This document shows positions 21,444 to 32,272 of a stretch of DNA of 64,000 nucleotides, in pieces (the stretch's first letter is position 1; every line of letters begins with the position of its first letter). The position numbers and the translations under genes are program-made. This stretch comes from Actinostola sp. cb2023 (lineage: Eukaryota; Cnidaria; Anthozoa; Actiniaria; Actinostolidae), in NCBI GenBank assembly GCA_033675265.1, contig JAUJYZ010001502.1, positions 186,001 to 250,000 on the forward strand, in the 5' to 3' direction. The notes below the pieces were generated by a model. That model was not told the origin of the DNA. It ran no database searches and saw only the letters and a list, made by a program, of their open reading frames with translations.

Positions 21444-22719
21444 CCCGGGCGATTTTATATTTTACGCCCACTTCAAGATGGCGGATATTTCCGAGATGGC
21501 CTGGAATCTACTAATATGAGCAGCTCAACTTCCGGTGAATCGTATTATTTTCTATTTCTATAGCTACGAATTCACACAGAGTTATTCTTGTCATTTTCTT
21601 TGTTTTCTTCGATAAATTTGAAGGTTATACATATTTGGAGGAGAAATCGTCGCAAACAATCCGCAATTGTATGTATTTATTGTCTGAAATAAAACGATCC
21701 ATTGTGATAAAGTTGGAGCTTTATTTTCGACTCTCATTTGCTACCGTATTCGTACGCGAGTAGAATTTTAAATGCCAATGCGAAGTCATAAAAGCGGTAA
21801 GTATTGTAAGACAACTAAACATCAAGACAGCGGCATAAGATAAAACACGCTTTATCGTGGAAAAATTCGACTCATTACGAATAACAAATGAGATTGGACG
21901 TACGGCAGTCTGATGTGTCGCGCCCGAATTAAATTATCCGTCTTGTATACTGTGCCCAGCGTAGACCAAAACTTGGAATCGAAATGTATAAAGCTGTTCT
22001 GAATCGCTTTGTACGTCTTAACAAATATAGGATAGTTTGGATTCAATACATTTCTTCAACTTTTCCTAAAATCATAGAAATATTCGACTCGATCACGTAC
22101 GAATAACAAATGAGTCAGTCGTACGAATAGCCACTGCGTATTTTCATTTACTTACTGGCTATCTAACGGATTGTTCCCCTCAAAACACTTTAAAGAAGAT
22201 CCAGCTTTATGTGAAAGTTTCTACACATCAATCACTGCTGTAAAACGCTTGCTTTTTCAGTAGTGGGCGTAAAGTATGAGCTCACTTCGCATCAGTTACG
22301 CCCACTAAAAAGCAAGCGTTTTACAGCAGTGATCGATGAGTAGAAACCTTCACATAAAGCTGGATATTCTTTAAAGTGTTTTGAGGGGAACAATCCGTCG
22401 AAAGATAGCCAGTAAGTAAATGAAAATAAGCTCCAACTTCATCTCCGTTGGATAGTTCAGTATCCAGTTCAGACAATAAATGCATACAATTGCGGATTGT
22501 TTGACACGATTTCTCCGCCAAATATGTATAACCTTCAACATTTATTGCAATTGCAGTTTAGCCAACAAAGAAAATGCCAAGAATACTCTATGTGAACTCG
22601 AAGAAAATACGAAGACGATTCACCGGAAGTTGAGCTGCTCATATTAGTAGATTCCAGGCCATCTCGGAAATATCCGCCATCTTGAAGTGGGCGTAAAATA
22701 TAAAATCGCACGGCCCGGT
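21444..22719. mobile_element. Large foldback element (~1.3 kb)
   Basis: Long inverted arms: 21450-21670 with TTTTACGCCCACTTCAAGAT and TGGAATCTACTAATATGAGC is repeated inverted at 22480-22710. A second inverted pair (22150-22265 against 22290-22420, containing GTTTTACAGCAGTGAT) forms the core. GTCACGG flanks both ends (21437-21443, 22720-22726) and may be the target duplicate. No gene inside; the minus ORF at 22321-22521 is an arm by-product. Confidence 0.75.
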
Positions 22720-23056
22720 GTCACGGGTCACAATACTCCAGTTTCGAACGAGTTGAGAAGATTTTCTTCGCTCACTTCGCTCAATTTTGACTTTTCATAT
22801 CAAAGCCGTGCGTAACGGCCTCCGCGACCTCGCCTTATATGATCTGACCAATCACGTTCCGTTCCCAAAATAGATTGAGCATTCTAAAAATATAATTAAC
22901 GGGGCACATGAAAGGTCAAGAGCCCAATACGGGAGATTCCTTCTCTTACCTCATTTTCTCTTGGTGTTTTATTATATCATTATAGAATAAAACTAGTAGT
23001 TTCTGGTAGAAAGTGAGGTGCTGCGAGTTGTGCACTGCCGTACATGTAGCTTTTAA

Positions 23057-24202
23057 GGTATCAGGATACGTTTTGGACCACTATGTCTTTGGACTTCGAC
23101 AACACGCGCGCTTTACAATATTTTACTAAAAAAGTATACATTTTCTGTAGGCTGAATAAATGTAGTTTTTGAGTATACTTTCATATTTTCAAATTTTGCA
23201 TTATTATAGAAATTGTTACGTGAAATTCGACCGTAGTGCGTTCTAAAAGTTCGATTGCACATGGAATTTAAGTTATGCTTGTGAAAAACACTCTAACAGA
23301 CTCTCGAGATAATGAACTTAAAAACTGTGTCTCAATTTTTCGATATCTGTTTGAGATCAACCGCAATCCTACGCCAAAGTTGAACAATTGATTTTAGAGC
23401 TATGTTGTCAACAAATAGGGCCATAACGTTTGAACGAAAATAACATGAAAAAATCTGAGACTCCATTTTTTAGATCAACTATTGCTGAGCCACCTTGCAA
23501 ATTTTCAGCGAAATCCATCGAAACTCTAGTATTTAGCGCTGAAAATAGTTCCGAGAAAAGACGCAATTACTGTTTTGGAAGATCAAGCCACACCATGTTT
23601 ATCCAACACCTAGCGTAATTGAATCTGTCAACCACTTGTCAAAATATCTGGTCAGTAGTCAGCATAGGTGGACAGGTCATATGCAAATGACAAAATATCG
23701 CAGTAAATTTATTGTGCTCTGGCTTGTTCGAGTATTGCGGGTGCCGGGGCATGTTTTAGTGTGAATGTATTTGTATGGTTTTCTGCTCTGTTTGGGAACG
23801 GTTTCTTCGAAGACGAAGTCGACGATCTTCTTCTTGGATGAGAATATAAAGATTTACGTTTTCTTGAAGATGTGTATTTGTTTTTGCACGTAAAAAGTTC
23901 AAAAGTGTATCGTTGTTTAGAAAAAAAATATTCTGTGTAGTTGTTGTATCGGTCTCCGCGTGGCTTAATATGAATGTCACGTACTGATGTGCTTCGACTG
24001 ACGTCACAATCCAACCAATTACTGTTGACATATCGTTTCCTGTAGCAAAATAGTCACGATTTTGGTAATCTTCATTTTCTCTGCTTGATTCGACAAAATT
24101 TGTAATTTCTTTTAAAGAAAGTCATAGAAAAAGGAAAGCTTATTCAAAATCTTTAAAAATCCGAATTTGAATTGTTTTCCTAAAAAAACATATCCTGATA
24201 CC
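23057..24202. mobile_element. TTAA-target element, 1.15 kb
   Basis: Ends GGTATCAGGATACGTTTT and its imperfect inverse (AAACATATCCTGATACC), flanked by TTAA at 23053-23056 and 24203-24206. Overlapping minus ORFs near 23710-24030 are short and match nothing I recognise. The TIR differs from that of 9707-11138, so this is a separate family. Superfamily (piggyBac or Kolobok) is open. Confidence 0.7.
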
Positions 24203-24223
24203 TTAATGCATACATTTCATGTA

Positions 24224-24496
24224 CAGTCATTTGCAAAAATTCTGGCCGCCACGATATATCAATATATCGGGTGCATTATGGGTAATTAAATAATACTATT
24301 TTGAGTTTCCTAACTTATTAAATGAAGCAAAATTTACAAACAACAAACGTATGACTAAAATAAACATTATACTAAGTATTTCTACCAACTTTGCTGCCGT
24401 TAACCCGCTTTAAGGGGAATTTTCGATTATTTAATTACCCATAATGCACCCGATATATTGATATTTCGTAGCGGCCAGAATTTTTGCAAATGACTG
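24224..24496. mobile_element. Tc1/mariner-type MITE
   Basis: 273 bp with inverted arms of about 75 bp (CAGTCATTTGCAAAAATTCT ... ACCCATAATGCACCCGATAT), flanked by TA at 24222-24223 and 24497-24498. TA target and CAGT start fit mariner-like MITEs. It sits 20 bp from the TTAA element at 23057-24202. Confidence 0.85.
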
Positions 24497-24499
24497 TAC

Positions 24500-25560
24500 A
24501 TGTCACAGGGTTTGTCCCTTGTTTGCGTGGCGCATTAACTGGTTAAAATAATTAAATGCAGTATGGTGTTGCTTAAATGCTAACACTATAACAATCTGGT
24601 CATAGACAGACAGCTATTCTTAGACTTTCAGCAGTCAGTGATCACTTTTATTCTCACAATTGCATAACGTTTATACTGATATGCAGTAATTAATACAAAT
24701 ATAGGATTCAATGAAATAGAGAATTGTTATTTACTGGGTCAGGAAAGATGTTGAAGCCTCATAGTACACTGTCTTGTAGAAGATAATGTTGTGTTGAATC
24801 CAGTAAATAATATGTAAGGGTTAGAGAATAACGCGAGTGCTTTATGGGATTTAGAGCTCCGAGCAGCAGATAGATGAGTATTTATTCTCTAACCGTTTTA
24901 GAATATAGTTATACTCACGAGAGTATTCTTTGGCTGCATGTCTGTTGCTTTCCCAAAGTAATACTGGTTTCAAATGCACATACGCTTATGCAAAGCTGTT
25001 CAGTTGTGTGTGACTTCCGTGGTGGAGAAGATGAATATCCGCGAAACTTGAGGCTTTTAAATACGAAGCTCGCAACGCTAGAAATTACCGGTATTTTTTG
25101 TGGAAACAAAAGAGGCCGTTATCGAAATCTCAAAGTGTCTTCAAACCCTCAAGAACGGACGGAATTGAAAAACGAGAGAAATAATGAACAGCAAGGAAAA
25201 CTCAAAGCACGATTGTCATTAATATATTGAAAATTATTGTATTGAACTATATCCAATAATCATACGGAGAACTTGGATGACTGATGAATATCCGTACTTC
25301 TACACTTCTTGTAGAACATGGAGAAACTCGTTTGTGATTTCATTTTGAAGAGTAAGTGACTCGTTACGTTTCTTTAGTGTACGTTTTTTATCTGTATTTC
25401 TGTATCAGTATTGAATTCATGTATAAATCTAGCTGCTACGAACTCAAAATAACTGTCGATTTATTTGATTATGATATAATATTTGAATAGTACTTGAAGA
25501 TTAAACTAAGATTGTATTAGAATATTTTTGTATATAGTTTAGTACACGTTACATTTGTAT
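24500..25560. other. Stretch without a supported gene
   Basis: A 118-codon plus frame from ATG 24874 to 25230 is open but unrecognised, has no homologous motif, and starts in a short inverted repeat (GGTTAGAGAATA near 24830 against TATTCTCTAACC near 24888). I do not call it a gene. Confidence 0.35.
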
Positions 25561-25563
25561 TTT

Positions 25564-25716
25564 AGAGTGCAAATATTATATCCGTGAAATAAGCGCTAAC
25601 ATTTAGTACTAATTAACATTGTACTACTAAGTAGACAACAATGATAAAGCATTTGGTGCTATTTATTAGTACAATTTAGTTAGTTAACTATTTCATGGAT
25701 ATAATATTTGCACTCT
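25564..25716. mobile_element. Short inverted-repeat MITE
   Basis: 153 bp with 28-bp arms AGAGTGCAAATATTATATCC/G and the inverse at 25689-25716. Target duplication is not clear. Confidence 0.6.
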
Positions 25717-25733
25717 AGTATTCTCTAAGTTAG

Positions 25734-25830
25734 TCATTAGTATTCCCTATATAGAGAATACTAATAAGGCTTTGTAACAAAAGAAAACAAAGAGCTTTAT
25801 TAGTATTCTCTATATAGAGAATACTAATGA
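25734..25830. repeat. Duplicated 30-bp palindromes
   Basis: Two copies of a near-perfect palindrome centred on TCTCTATATAGAGA with ATTAGTAT/ATACTAAT arms (about 25737-25767 and 25799-25829), 62 bp apart. Cruciform-forming; function unknown. Confidence 0.7.
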
Positions 25831-26193
25831 GTCCATTGTTAAAGCCCTATTAGTTACTTTATGAGATATAGAGCGCACAAATGCTGGGCGCTGATTGGTC
25901 GAGTGAGTATGACTATATTCTAATTATAGTTGTGATTCATAGAGTAGATGTATGTTGTAGTGTTCTGGGATATTAAAAAGTCATAGAGATTTGAACAAGT
26001 CATGAATACATTGTAGTCTGACAGAAGTAGATAACTCAAAACTCCTCTTCACCAAAAAACCCCAAGTACATGTAGATCAGTCTTGATCCAGTGTGTGATA
26101 TTTTCTGTTTACATTGAGGCAAAGATAGGAATGACAGAGGGTAATGTTTTCAGCAGTTAATTGATGGCTTTGTAGCCAATCAATAAAGCAGTT

Positions 26194-26937
26194 TCACATA
26201 ACGGAATTAAGCAGTATTGAAGATCGACCGAGTCCAATAAATAGGGTTTGTCCTTGTAAGTGATGATTTATCAATCCTTGACAAGTTTCCTGTGCTCCAT
26301 GCTTCAAAGTGTTCAAATATAATGCTTGAAAGATACCAGGTAGATGTATTGATGTACACCAGGATGGATAGTTCAGTCCAATTCCATATTTCATTAGCGA
26401 ATCCAAATTATTGTTACTTTGTATTTGTGTTATCTGTGAACAAATATAATATAAAAAAAGTTACAAATTAAGTCTGAGTTAAGCAATAATTTTAATTTTA
26501 AGACAGGACAGAAAAAGATAGTGAAAAAAACCCTACTTACCTAAAAATGAAGATATTACAAATGAGTAACAATATAATAGTGATTTGTGGCGATGTGTTT
26601 GATTCAGTAGTTGCCTCAGTGGGCGATTGGTTTGGTTTGTTTGCTTCAACGCCAACGGGCGATTGGTTTGGCGAAGACCAACGAGCTCGATCAGGCAGAT
26701 AGGTCAGTGACAGCGTCTCTGTATCTGGGATACTGTGTCTTTCAAAAGCATTCAAGTACATGCTGTCTCCTTCGGTCAATATCTGATCGACTGTAGAAGT
26801 ACTCCATTGTGGAACTGGACGCGACTGAGCACACAACAGCGCTGAAAAACTCATAAAAGAACATTGTCTTCCCCTTGAAATGTCACTAAATTGTTCGTCA
26901 CCTTGATGAATGCTTCCAGCAATGAATAAAGTTGCAT
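26194..26937 (-). pseudogene. Cysteine-protease-like gene fragment, two candidate exons
   Basis: Candidate exon 26937-26541 (acceptor tatgtcag|AT, donor TTTTAG|gtaagt) encodes GSIHQGDEQFSDISRGRQC followed by SFMSFSALLCAQS and VDQILTEGDSMYLNAFE. The Gln-Asp / Gly-x-Gln-Cys spacing resembles herpes-tegument-like (C76-type) and OTU-type cysteine proteases found in many repetitive invertebrate genes; Cys would be the nucleophile. The exon ends in a hydrophobic segment ITIILLLICNIFIF. A second exon (26433-26194) is open to its stop, but the splice phase gives an immediate stop, so the copy is probably dead or mis-modelled. Function is inferred only from the motif. Confidence 0.4.
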
Positions 26938-27078
26938 CTGACATAATAGATTTGTAGAAAATGAACACTTACCTGGCTTGAATCAGCAAAAAACACGAGG
27001 TCGATTGAACGTGGTGTGAGTGTGTGCTGATCAAAAGTACCGTGGGCTCACAAAAATCATCTAAGCAAACCCACTCCG

Positions 27079-27217
27079 TTAAGAGACTCTCGTAAACACA
27101 TAAGTGTCCAGATCCCACACGACCACACATGGCACAGGAACTCCGTCAAGATTAGTTTCGCTGCTCGCCTGGAGGCTCGCAGCAATAACGTATCTCGGAT
27201 TGGTAACTGAAATCACT
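27079..27217 (-). other. Open exon-like stretch upstream of the protease-like gene
   Basis: Minus strand: acceptor-like TGATTTCAG at about 27210, then an open frame with TNPRYVIAASLQASSETN and PVPCVVVWDLDTYVF ending in a stop at 27079. Composition looks protein-like, but no family is recognised. A 9-bp-TSD transposon begins 13 bp away (27231). Confidence 0.3.
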
Positions 27218-27230
27218 ACATGTACAATGG

Positions 27231-28210
27231 CAATCTCGTCCCCAGAGCCTGCGTTATTTTCGGCCAGCGGCGAGAACGTAGGCTCTGGCATAATCCATTT
27301 TTTGGGAACAAATTTATAGATTTATAGATTTACTTAGTTTAGGTTAGAGGGCCACAAGTTTATCAGTCTGAGACTGTTTAGTGTCACCCTCAGAAAATAA
27401 AGTCTTTTGATTTGATTTGATTTGATTTGTTCTTCCGGTTTTAGAGCGCACGCGCAAGTTAGCTGGGCAGTTGGTTGTTGTCGATCAGTGGAATCCTTCG
27501 AAAGGTTTCATTAGGGAATAGAGTACGCTTTAAAAGCACTTGGTAAAGAAGATATAACAGTGAAAGAAGCGCAGTATCTGAAGTCTTTATTTTAAAGCAG
27601 TGGTTTTACAGCAGAAGGATACGCAAACAGTTCTTCCTACGGGTTTATATTTACTCGTGTCTACTTTACATATCAGTTAATTATTTGAATCTATCATCTT
27701 CATCTTCTCTGGTTATTGTTGTCTCTCCTTCAAATGTATTTCTTTTGAATCTTTCGCCTTCGTAAGCACCTCGATTGGCACCGCCTTTCAGTTGCTAGCC
27801 TAAAGAATATTAGATTTACGATCGACATATGTTCTTTAATAACCATCACTCTTCGTGTAAATTTTGAGCTTCGTTTGAAAACTTTTCGAGATACATATAC
27901 ATATAAGCTTAGATAAACTGGATTTTTCTCTGTGCTTAGATATTTTAATATTGCAGATCGAGGCGACATGTTGAAAATAACATGTCAATGAAACCGTTGA
28001 AAAATGTTAATTTTTGTTTTGAACGGAAGTTGGGACACCGGGTTGTTTTGACAACTCAATTTTCATTGGATATATTTCATTTCCGGAATCTTGCGCGTGC
28101 GTAGTTTCTAAAATGGAATAGCCAATAAAATTGTCTCAAAAATGGATTATGCCAGAGCCTACGTTCTTCGCCGCTGGTCGAAAGTAACGCAGGCTCTGGG
28201 GACGAGATTG
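27231..28210. mobile_element. MITE with 9-bp target duplication, copy 1
   Basis: 980 bp. Arms of about 72 bp start CAATCTCGTCCCCAGAGCC and are themselves hairpins (CCAGAGCCTGCGTT ... AACGTAGGCTCTGG). GTACAATGG flanks both ends (27222-27230, 28211-28219). 9-bp duplications are typical of Mutator-like elements. A LINE-type tail lies inside at 27330-27437. Same family as 28947-29685. Confidence 0.88.
27330..27437 (+). mobile_element. LINE 3' tail fragment
   Basis: Ends with GTGTCACCCTCAGAAAATAAA followed by four TTTGA repeats, the pattern of a 5'-truncated LINE with a pentamer tail. No coding part remains. Confidence 0.5.
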
Positions 28211-28946
28211 GTACAATGGGCAATTAAAGGGGCTATGTCACCTGGGGAGTCTGCGCACTAAGTGCCATATTTTTATAATTAGCATAAATTAGCATGCGAT
28301 GGCACAGTAAAACTTTGACAGTTCAAGCGTGATGTTTTGCCGCCGTGAATGTTCAGCGTGGTTATCGGAATTCTAAAACCGATCTGCAAGCTTCTTCCAG
28401 CTAACAGTCTCAAATAGACGATTTTATAAGCTATAATGGAGACTGCATCGGGAACTGAACAGACTGAGGTGAGGATATTTTTTATAATTTTCAATTGAAA
28501 TGATCGATGTTGTGACTTTACTTTCGAACAACATTCCGGTCAGTAAGTTATGTCACTATCAGGTGATGACCTTTCTTTGTTTTTTTTCCTTTATACTATA
28601 TAGACGAATGAACCATGCACCTGAAAAACTACATATGTTCACGCAGAACGACTGAGAGTTCGCGTGGTTGTCCATGCAAGACTATCCTTCGAGAACAGTC
28701 GCTCCTCTATCGTAAGAAGATGAAGGGCAAATGAGTCGTCTGAACGATATCCAGTACGAAATTTAGTTATGTTACAGGATGTAGAAACCGCAGCAGATAA
28801 TCATCAACGGCTGTGTGTCTTCTGGTAGTCTCTATTTTTTTTCTTTGACTGACTTATAAAGTCTTCTCCTTCCACTGCCGCTTCGACGGCCGCCATGAAA
28901 TTTGTTTTGGTTGTTGAACAACTCTCATTATCATCCCTCATTGTCC

Positions 28947-29685
28947 CATTCTCGTACCCAGAGCCCACTCCTCATTTGGTTGGTCGTTGGCTCTGGGAAA
29001 CCCTGAAATTTTAGCGAATTTCATTGGCTGTTGAAATCAACAATGAATGATCGTATTTGATTGGTCCATGAGATAAACAAAGATTCAAACTTGCAAAGCG
29101 AACGAAGCGAATGACAGCGACGGTTGTAGTAATTTCATACAATATTATTTTCAAAAACTATACCTTTTTGAATAATAAATCAATGGAAACTGTGTAGACA
29201 TACCTTCGTGAAGGGAGATCTAACAATACATAAATTATAAAAGTAACGGCTACAGACACAATCTGGACACAATCGATCGTACTCGCTTTGAGCATTCAAA
29301 GGAATATCAGTTTATAATTCGAGAGAAACAATAACAAAGCGGAAGACAGGAAGGCTCACATGCAAGATTATATTAGAACATGTATTTATCGTCCAGCCTT
29401 TATCGCAACAGAGCCAGAGAAGAACGGGTGATGAACGTCGAAGGGCTTTTAAACGGCTACACGAAGATAAATGTACAAACTTGTGTACTTGTTACATTGT
29501 TTGAATATTCAAACCAACGTAAACACTACGTAGCCAGTAGACTCTTCCACAGTACCCGCTCTCAGCGGTCTTTAGTATGAGCATGCGCTCTGACGACTTG
29601 GTCGTCAAAATTTGACGACCGAGCAACAGGGTTTCCCAGAGCCAGCGACAAACCAAATGAGGAGTGGGCTCTGGGTACGAGAATG
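28947..29685. mobile_element. MITE with 9-bp target duplication, copy 2
   Basis: 739 bp with 60-bp arms starting CATTCTCGTACCCAGAGCC, again each a hairpin closed by GGCTCTGG. TCATTGTCC flanks both ends (28938-28946, 29686-29694). Ends and target length match copy 1 at 27231-28210, though the interior differs. Confidence 0.88.
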
Positions 29686-29694
29686 TCATTGTCC

Positions 29695-30300
29695 AATAAT
29701 ACTCAAAATATTATCCTCCGACTAATGGAGGATGTCCAAAGACTAATTCGAAATGGTCACTCCACAGCCAGTTCAAAAGATTACAAAGATTTACATGGAT
29801 TAATGAACAACGCTATCTCACGGGTGAAAATTGGGCCAGTGTTTTCAATATAGAGCTTATCGACCGCGCATGTGCCACGGATGACATAGCCCGGCCCTTT
29901 AACGAGTTCAACTGCAAAGCCGAGATCTATGCTATGCATTTCAACGGCCAATGGACGATGGATTTTATTTCAAAAACTGATTGCGACTAATTCATTATTT
30001 ATTTTCCTGATTCGTTTTCTAAGCCAGACCGGTCATTACATATGGAAGGGTGGAGCAGAAAGTCTGCTATTTTATAAACATTTCGGGAAATGTATTTTAA
30101 ATATGATCAGTTCAGAAATTGAAAAACTCCAATCCAATCGCCTATCCCTCCCCCTCCCCATCAACCTCCGCCTCCCCTTCCCCCCTCCCCCTTTCCCTAT
30201 CCCCCTCTTTTCCACTCCCCTTCCCCCTCTTCATATTTAATGATCGGTCCCGGCTAAATAAAGTTAATCATACTTTCCTAATTAACTGATAGAAAATATG
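29695..30300. other. Stretch with weak coding signal
   Basis: A plus reading (ATG about 29725 to stop about 29860, with LMEDVQRLIRNGHSTASS) is open and would extend left across the 28947 insertion if it is removed. No family is recognised. From 30140 to 30235 the sequence is a C-rich low-complexity run. Confidence 0.25.
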
Positions 30301-30311
30301 AATTAGAAGTA

Positions 30312-30503
30312 CAGTGGAACTCGGCCTAACGGACACCCGGTTATTACGGACACCCGGTTATAATTATTACGGATATTGTTCTGTCCCGGCTGAATCGAAA
30401 CTCAAACAAATGCCTATAAAATATACCCGGTTAATACGGACACCCGGTTAATACGGATACTGCGTCTCGTCCCGATGGTGTCCGTATTAACCGGGTTCCA
30501 CTG
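30312..30503. mobile_element. pogo/Tigger-like MITE
   Basis: 192 bp, starting CAGTGGAAC and ending GTTCCACTG, flanked by TA (30310-30311, 30504-30505). Internal TACGGACACCCGGTTAATA units repeat several times. The CAGTGGAAC terminus with TA target is characteristic of pogo/Tigger elements. Confidence 0.85.
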
Positions 30504-30744
30504 TATTGTAAGTGTTCTAACACTCCCTTTCATGTTTCGGTTATTACACGGTTTAGGAGAAACCGGTTGTAAACCAGCCTTGGTCAGAGCAGAGCACGAT
30601 TCATAGCGCGTTCTTGCGGACTTTCGTGAATTAAAGGATTGTACGAATCGATTCAGCCATCGAAATTCTCAAGTGTTAGTCAGCATTGGTTTGCTGAGAC
30701 AGTGTAGGAAGTAATTAGCGATATGTGTAAATCACAAATAACTC

Positions 30745-30960
30745 TTGGAGAACGCTGGAAATAGCATTTCCGAGCCTCTAGATTTCAGAATTTTCTGGGG
30801 GGGCATTTCCCCATACCCCCCTACCGGCTCACGCCTACGCCTCTCGCTATGCGTCTTCCCCACCGCTTGGCCATTGCTACAGCCCTGGTTCACTTTTGTG
30901 GACCAGCAAAAAAAAGGTCTAGCTAACTACGCTCCTGGCGTCAATAAACACCGGGCCTGA
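30745..30960 (+). repeat. Dispersed C-rich repeat, third copy
   Basis: Shares TCCGAGCCTCTAGATTTCAG, a run of CATTTCCCCATACCCCCCTA, and GCTCACGCC..GCCTCTCGC with the copies at 13400-13560 and 13840-13985. Any encoded peptide is a by-product. Confidence 0.55.
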
Positions 30961-31270
30961 ACAATTATAATCAGTCGACTCTATGAGGGAGAATATATAC
31001 CTTGAAAGAGCTTTATGATTATCCACCCCCCTTTGTAAAATCCTGGATCCGCCACTGCAACCTATATTAACTGATGAATGTGTATCATAGAAGTTTACAT
31101 GTATAATATGTACTTATCTGAATTTCATCCAGTTGCAGCTACACGTGAGTTTATTTAGTTATTTATTTTCAAGAAAGAAAGCGGCTGATGAGAATCTGTG
31201 GTATAATGGAAAACGTTTGTATACATTCTTTGGAGGTGATTATATCTAGGGCTTAGACACTTAGTATTTT

Positions 31271-31576
31271 TGTTGCGAATTTTTGATATGTGCCTGTGAA
31301 GACTTACGGTGATTGTCGGGTGAATTAACGTAGTAATTAGTTTGGAAGCTATATAGACAGTTTGGGATACATTCGCCAAGAGACTTTTGCTGCGACTTTG
31401 CAGAGCTCTGTGAACTTTTACGGTGAATGTCAGAAATGGCTCTAGTTGCTGCGAATGTTTGCTGTGTGCCTGTGAAGATTAACGGTGATTGTCGGGTGAA
31501 TTAACGTAGTAGTTAGTTTGGCAGCTATATAGACAGTTTGGGATGCATTCGCCAAGAGACTTTTTCTGCGACTTTG
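31271..31576. repeat. Direct duplication, ~176-bp period
   Basis: Two near-identical stretches (31271-31400 and 31446-31576) sharing GGTGATTGTCGGGTGAATTA and GCTATATAGACAGTTTGGGA. A more diverged third part with GACTTTGGTGCAATTTTT occurs around 31825-32060. No gene seen. Confidence 0.7.
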
Positions 31577-32272
31577 AAGTGCTCCTGCGCATGATTGGAT
31601 TGAATATCATATTAAGGGTGCGTTCGATTGACCTTTATTCCAGAATAGGAATACACAAAATAACATCCCTAAATCGCTGTCACGCAGCTACTGTCCACTG
31701 TAAAATAAAACAATTCCTTGTTGTATCATAATAAAGTTACAAGGAACAGTTTGGAATTTTAAATGTGCTGAAATAAAAGCATCCAAGTGTTTATTCCGTG
31801 TATTCCTATTCTGGAATAGGGTCAAAATGACTTTGGTGCAATTTTTTCAGTGAATTTTAAAATCTGACTTCGTACGTTGGTGGTCACAGTTGGACCAAGT
31901 GCTAGACGGAAGATACAAGATACCCGAGGCTCAAGGTGCTTGGTCGGGGGTTTTAGGTTAGTGATTACTGAATAATTAGCCAAGAGACTTTTGCTATGAC
32001 TTTGGTATACTGACTTTGGTGCAATTTTTGCAGTGATTTTTAGAACTTCGTTGGTCACAGTACGTTGGATCAAGTGCTAGACGGAAGATACAAGATAAAC
32101 GGACGAGATCAAGGTTTTAAAATAAAGTTATATTCTCTGACAGGTGATTTTCGTCATGGCTTTCCAATTATCATTATTCCAAGTTTTATCTCTCTCATTC
32201 ACGCAACTAATATGCCAATCTATCTTTAGCTAGCTGCTCTGGATATGCAAAAATGAAGAATGTTTAAGGTAA

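Noticed and set aside
24874..25230. 118-codon ORF as a gene
   Set aside because: No recognisable domain, starts within a short inverted repeat, no splice or promoter context.
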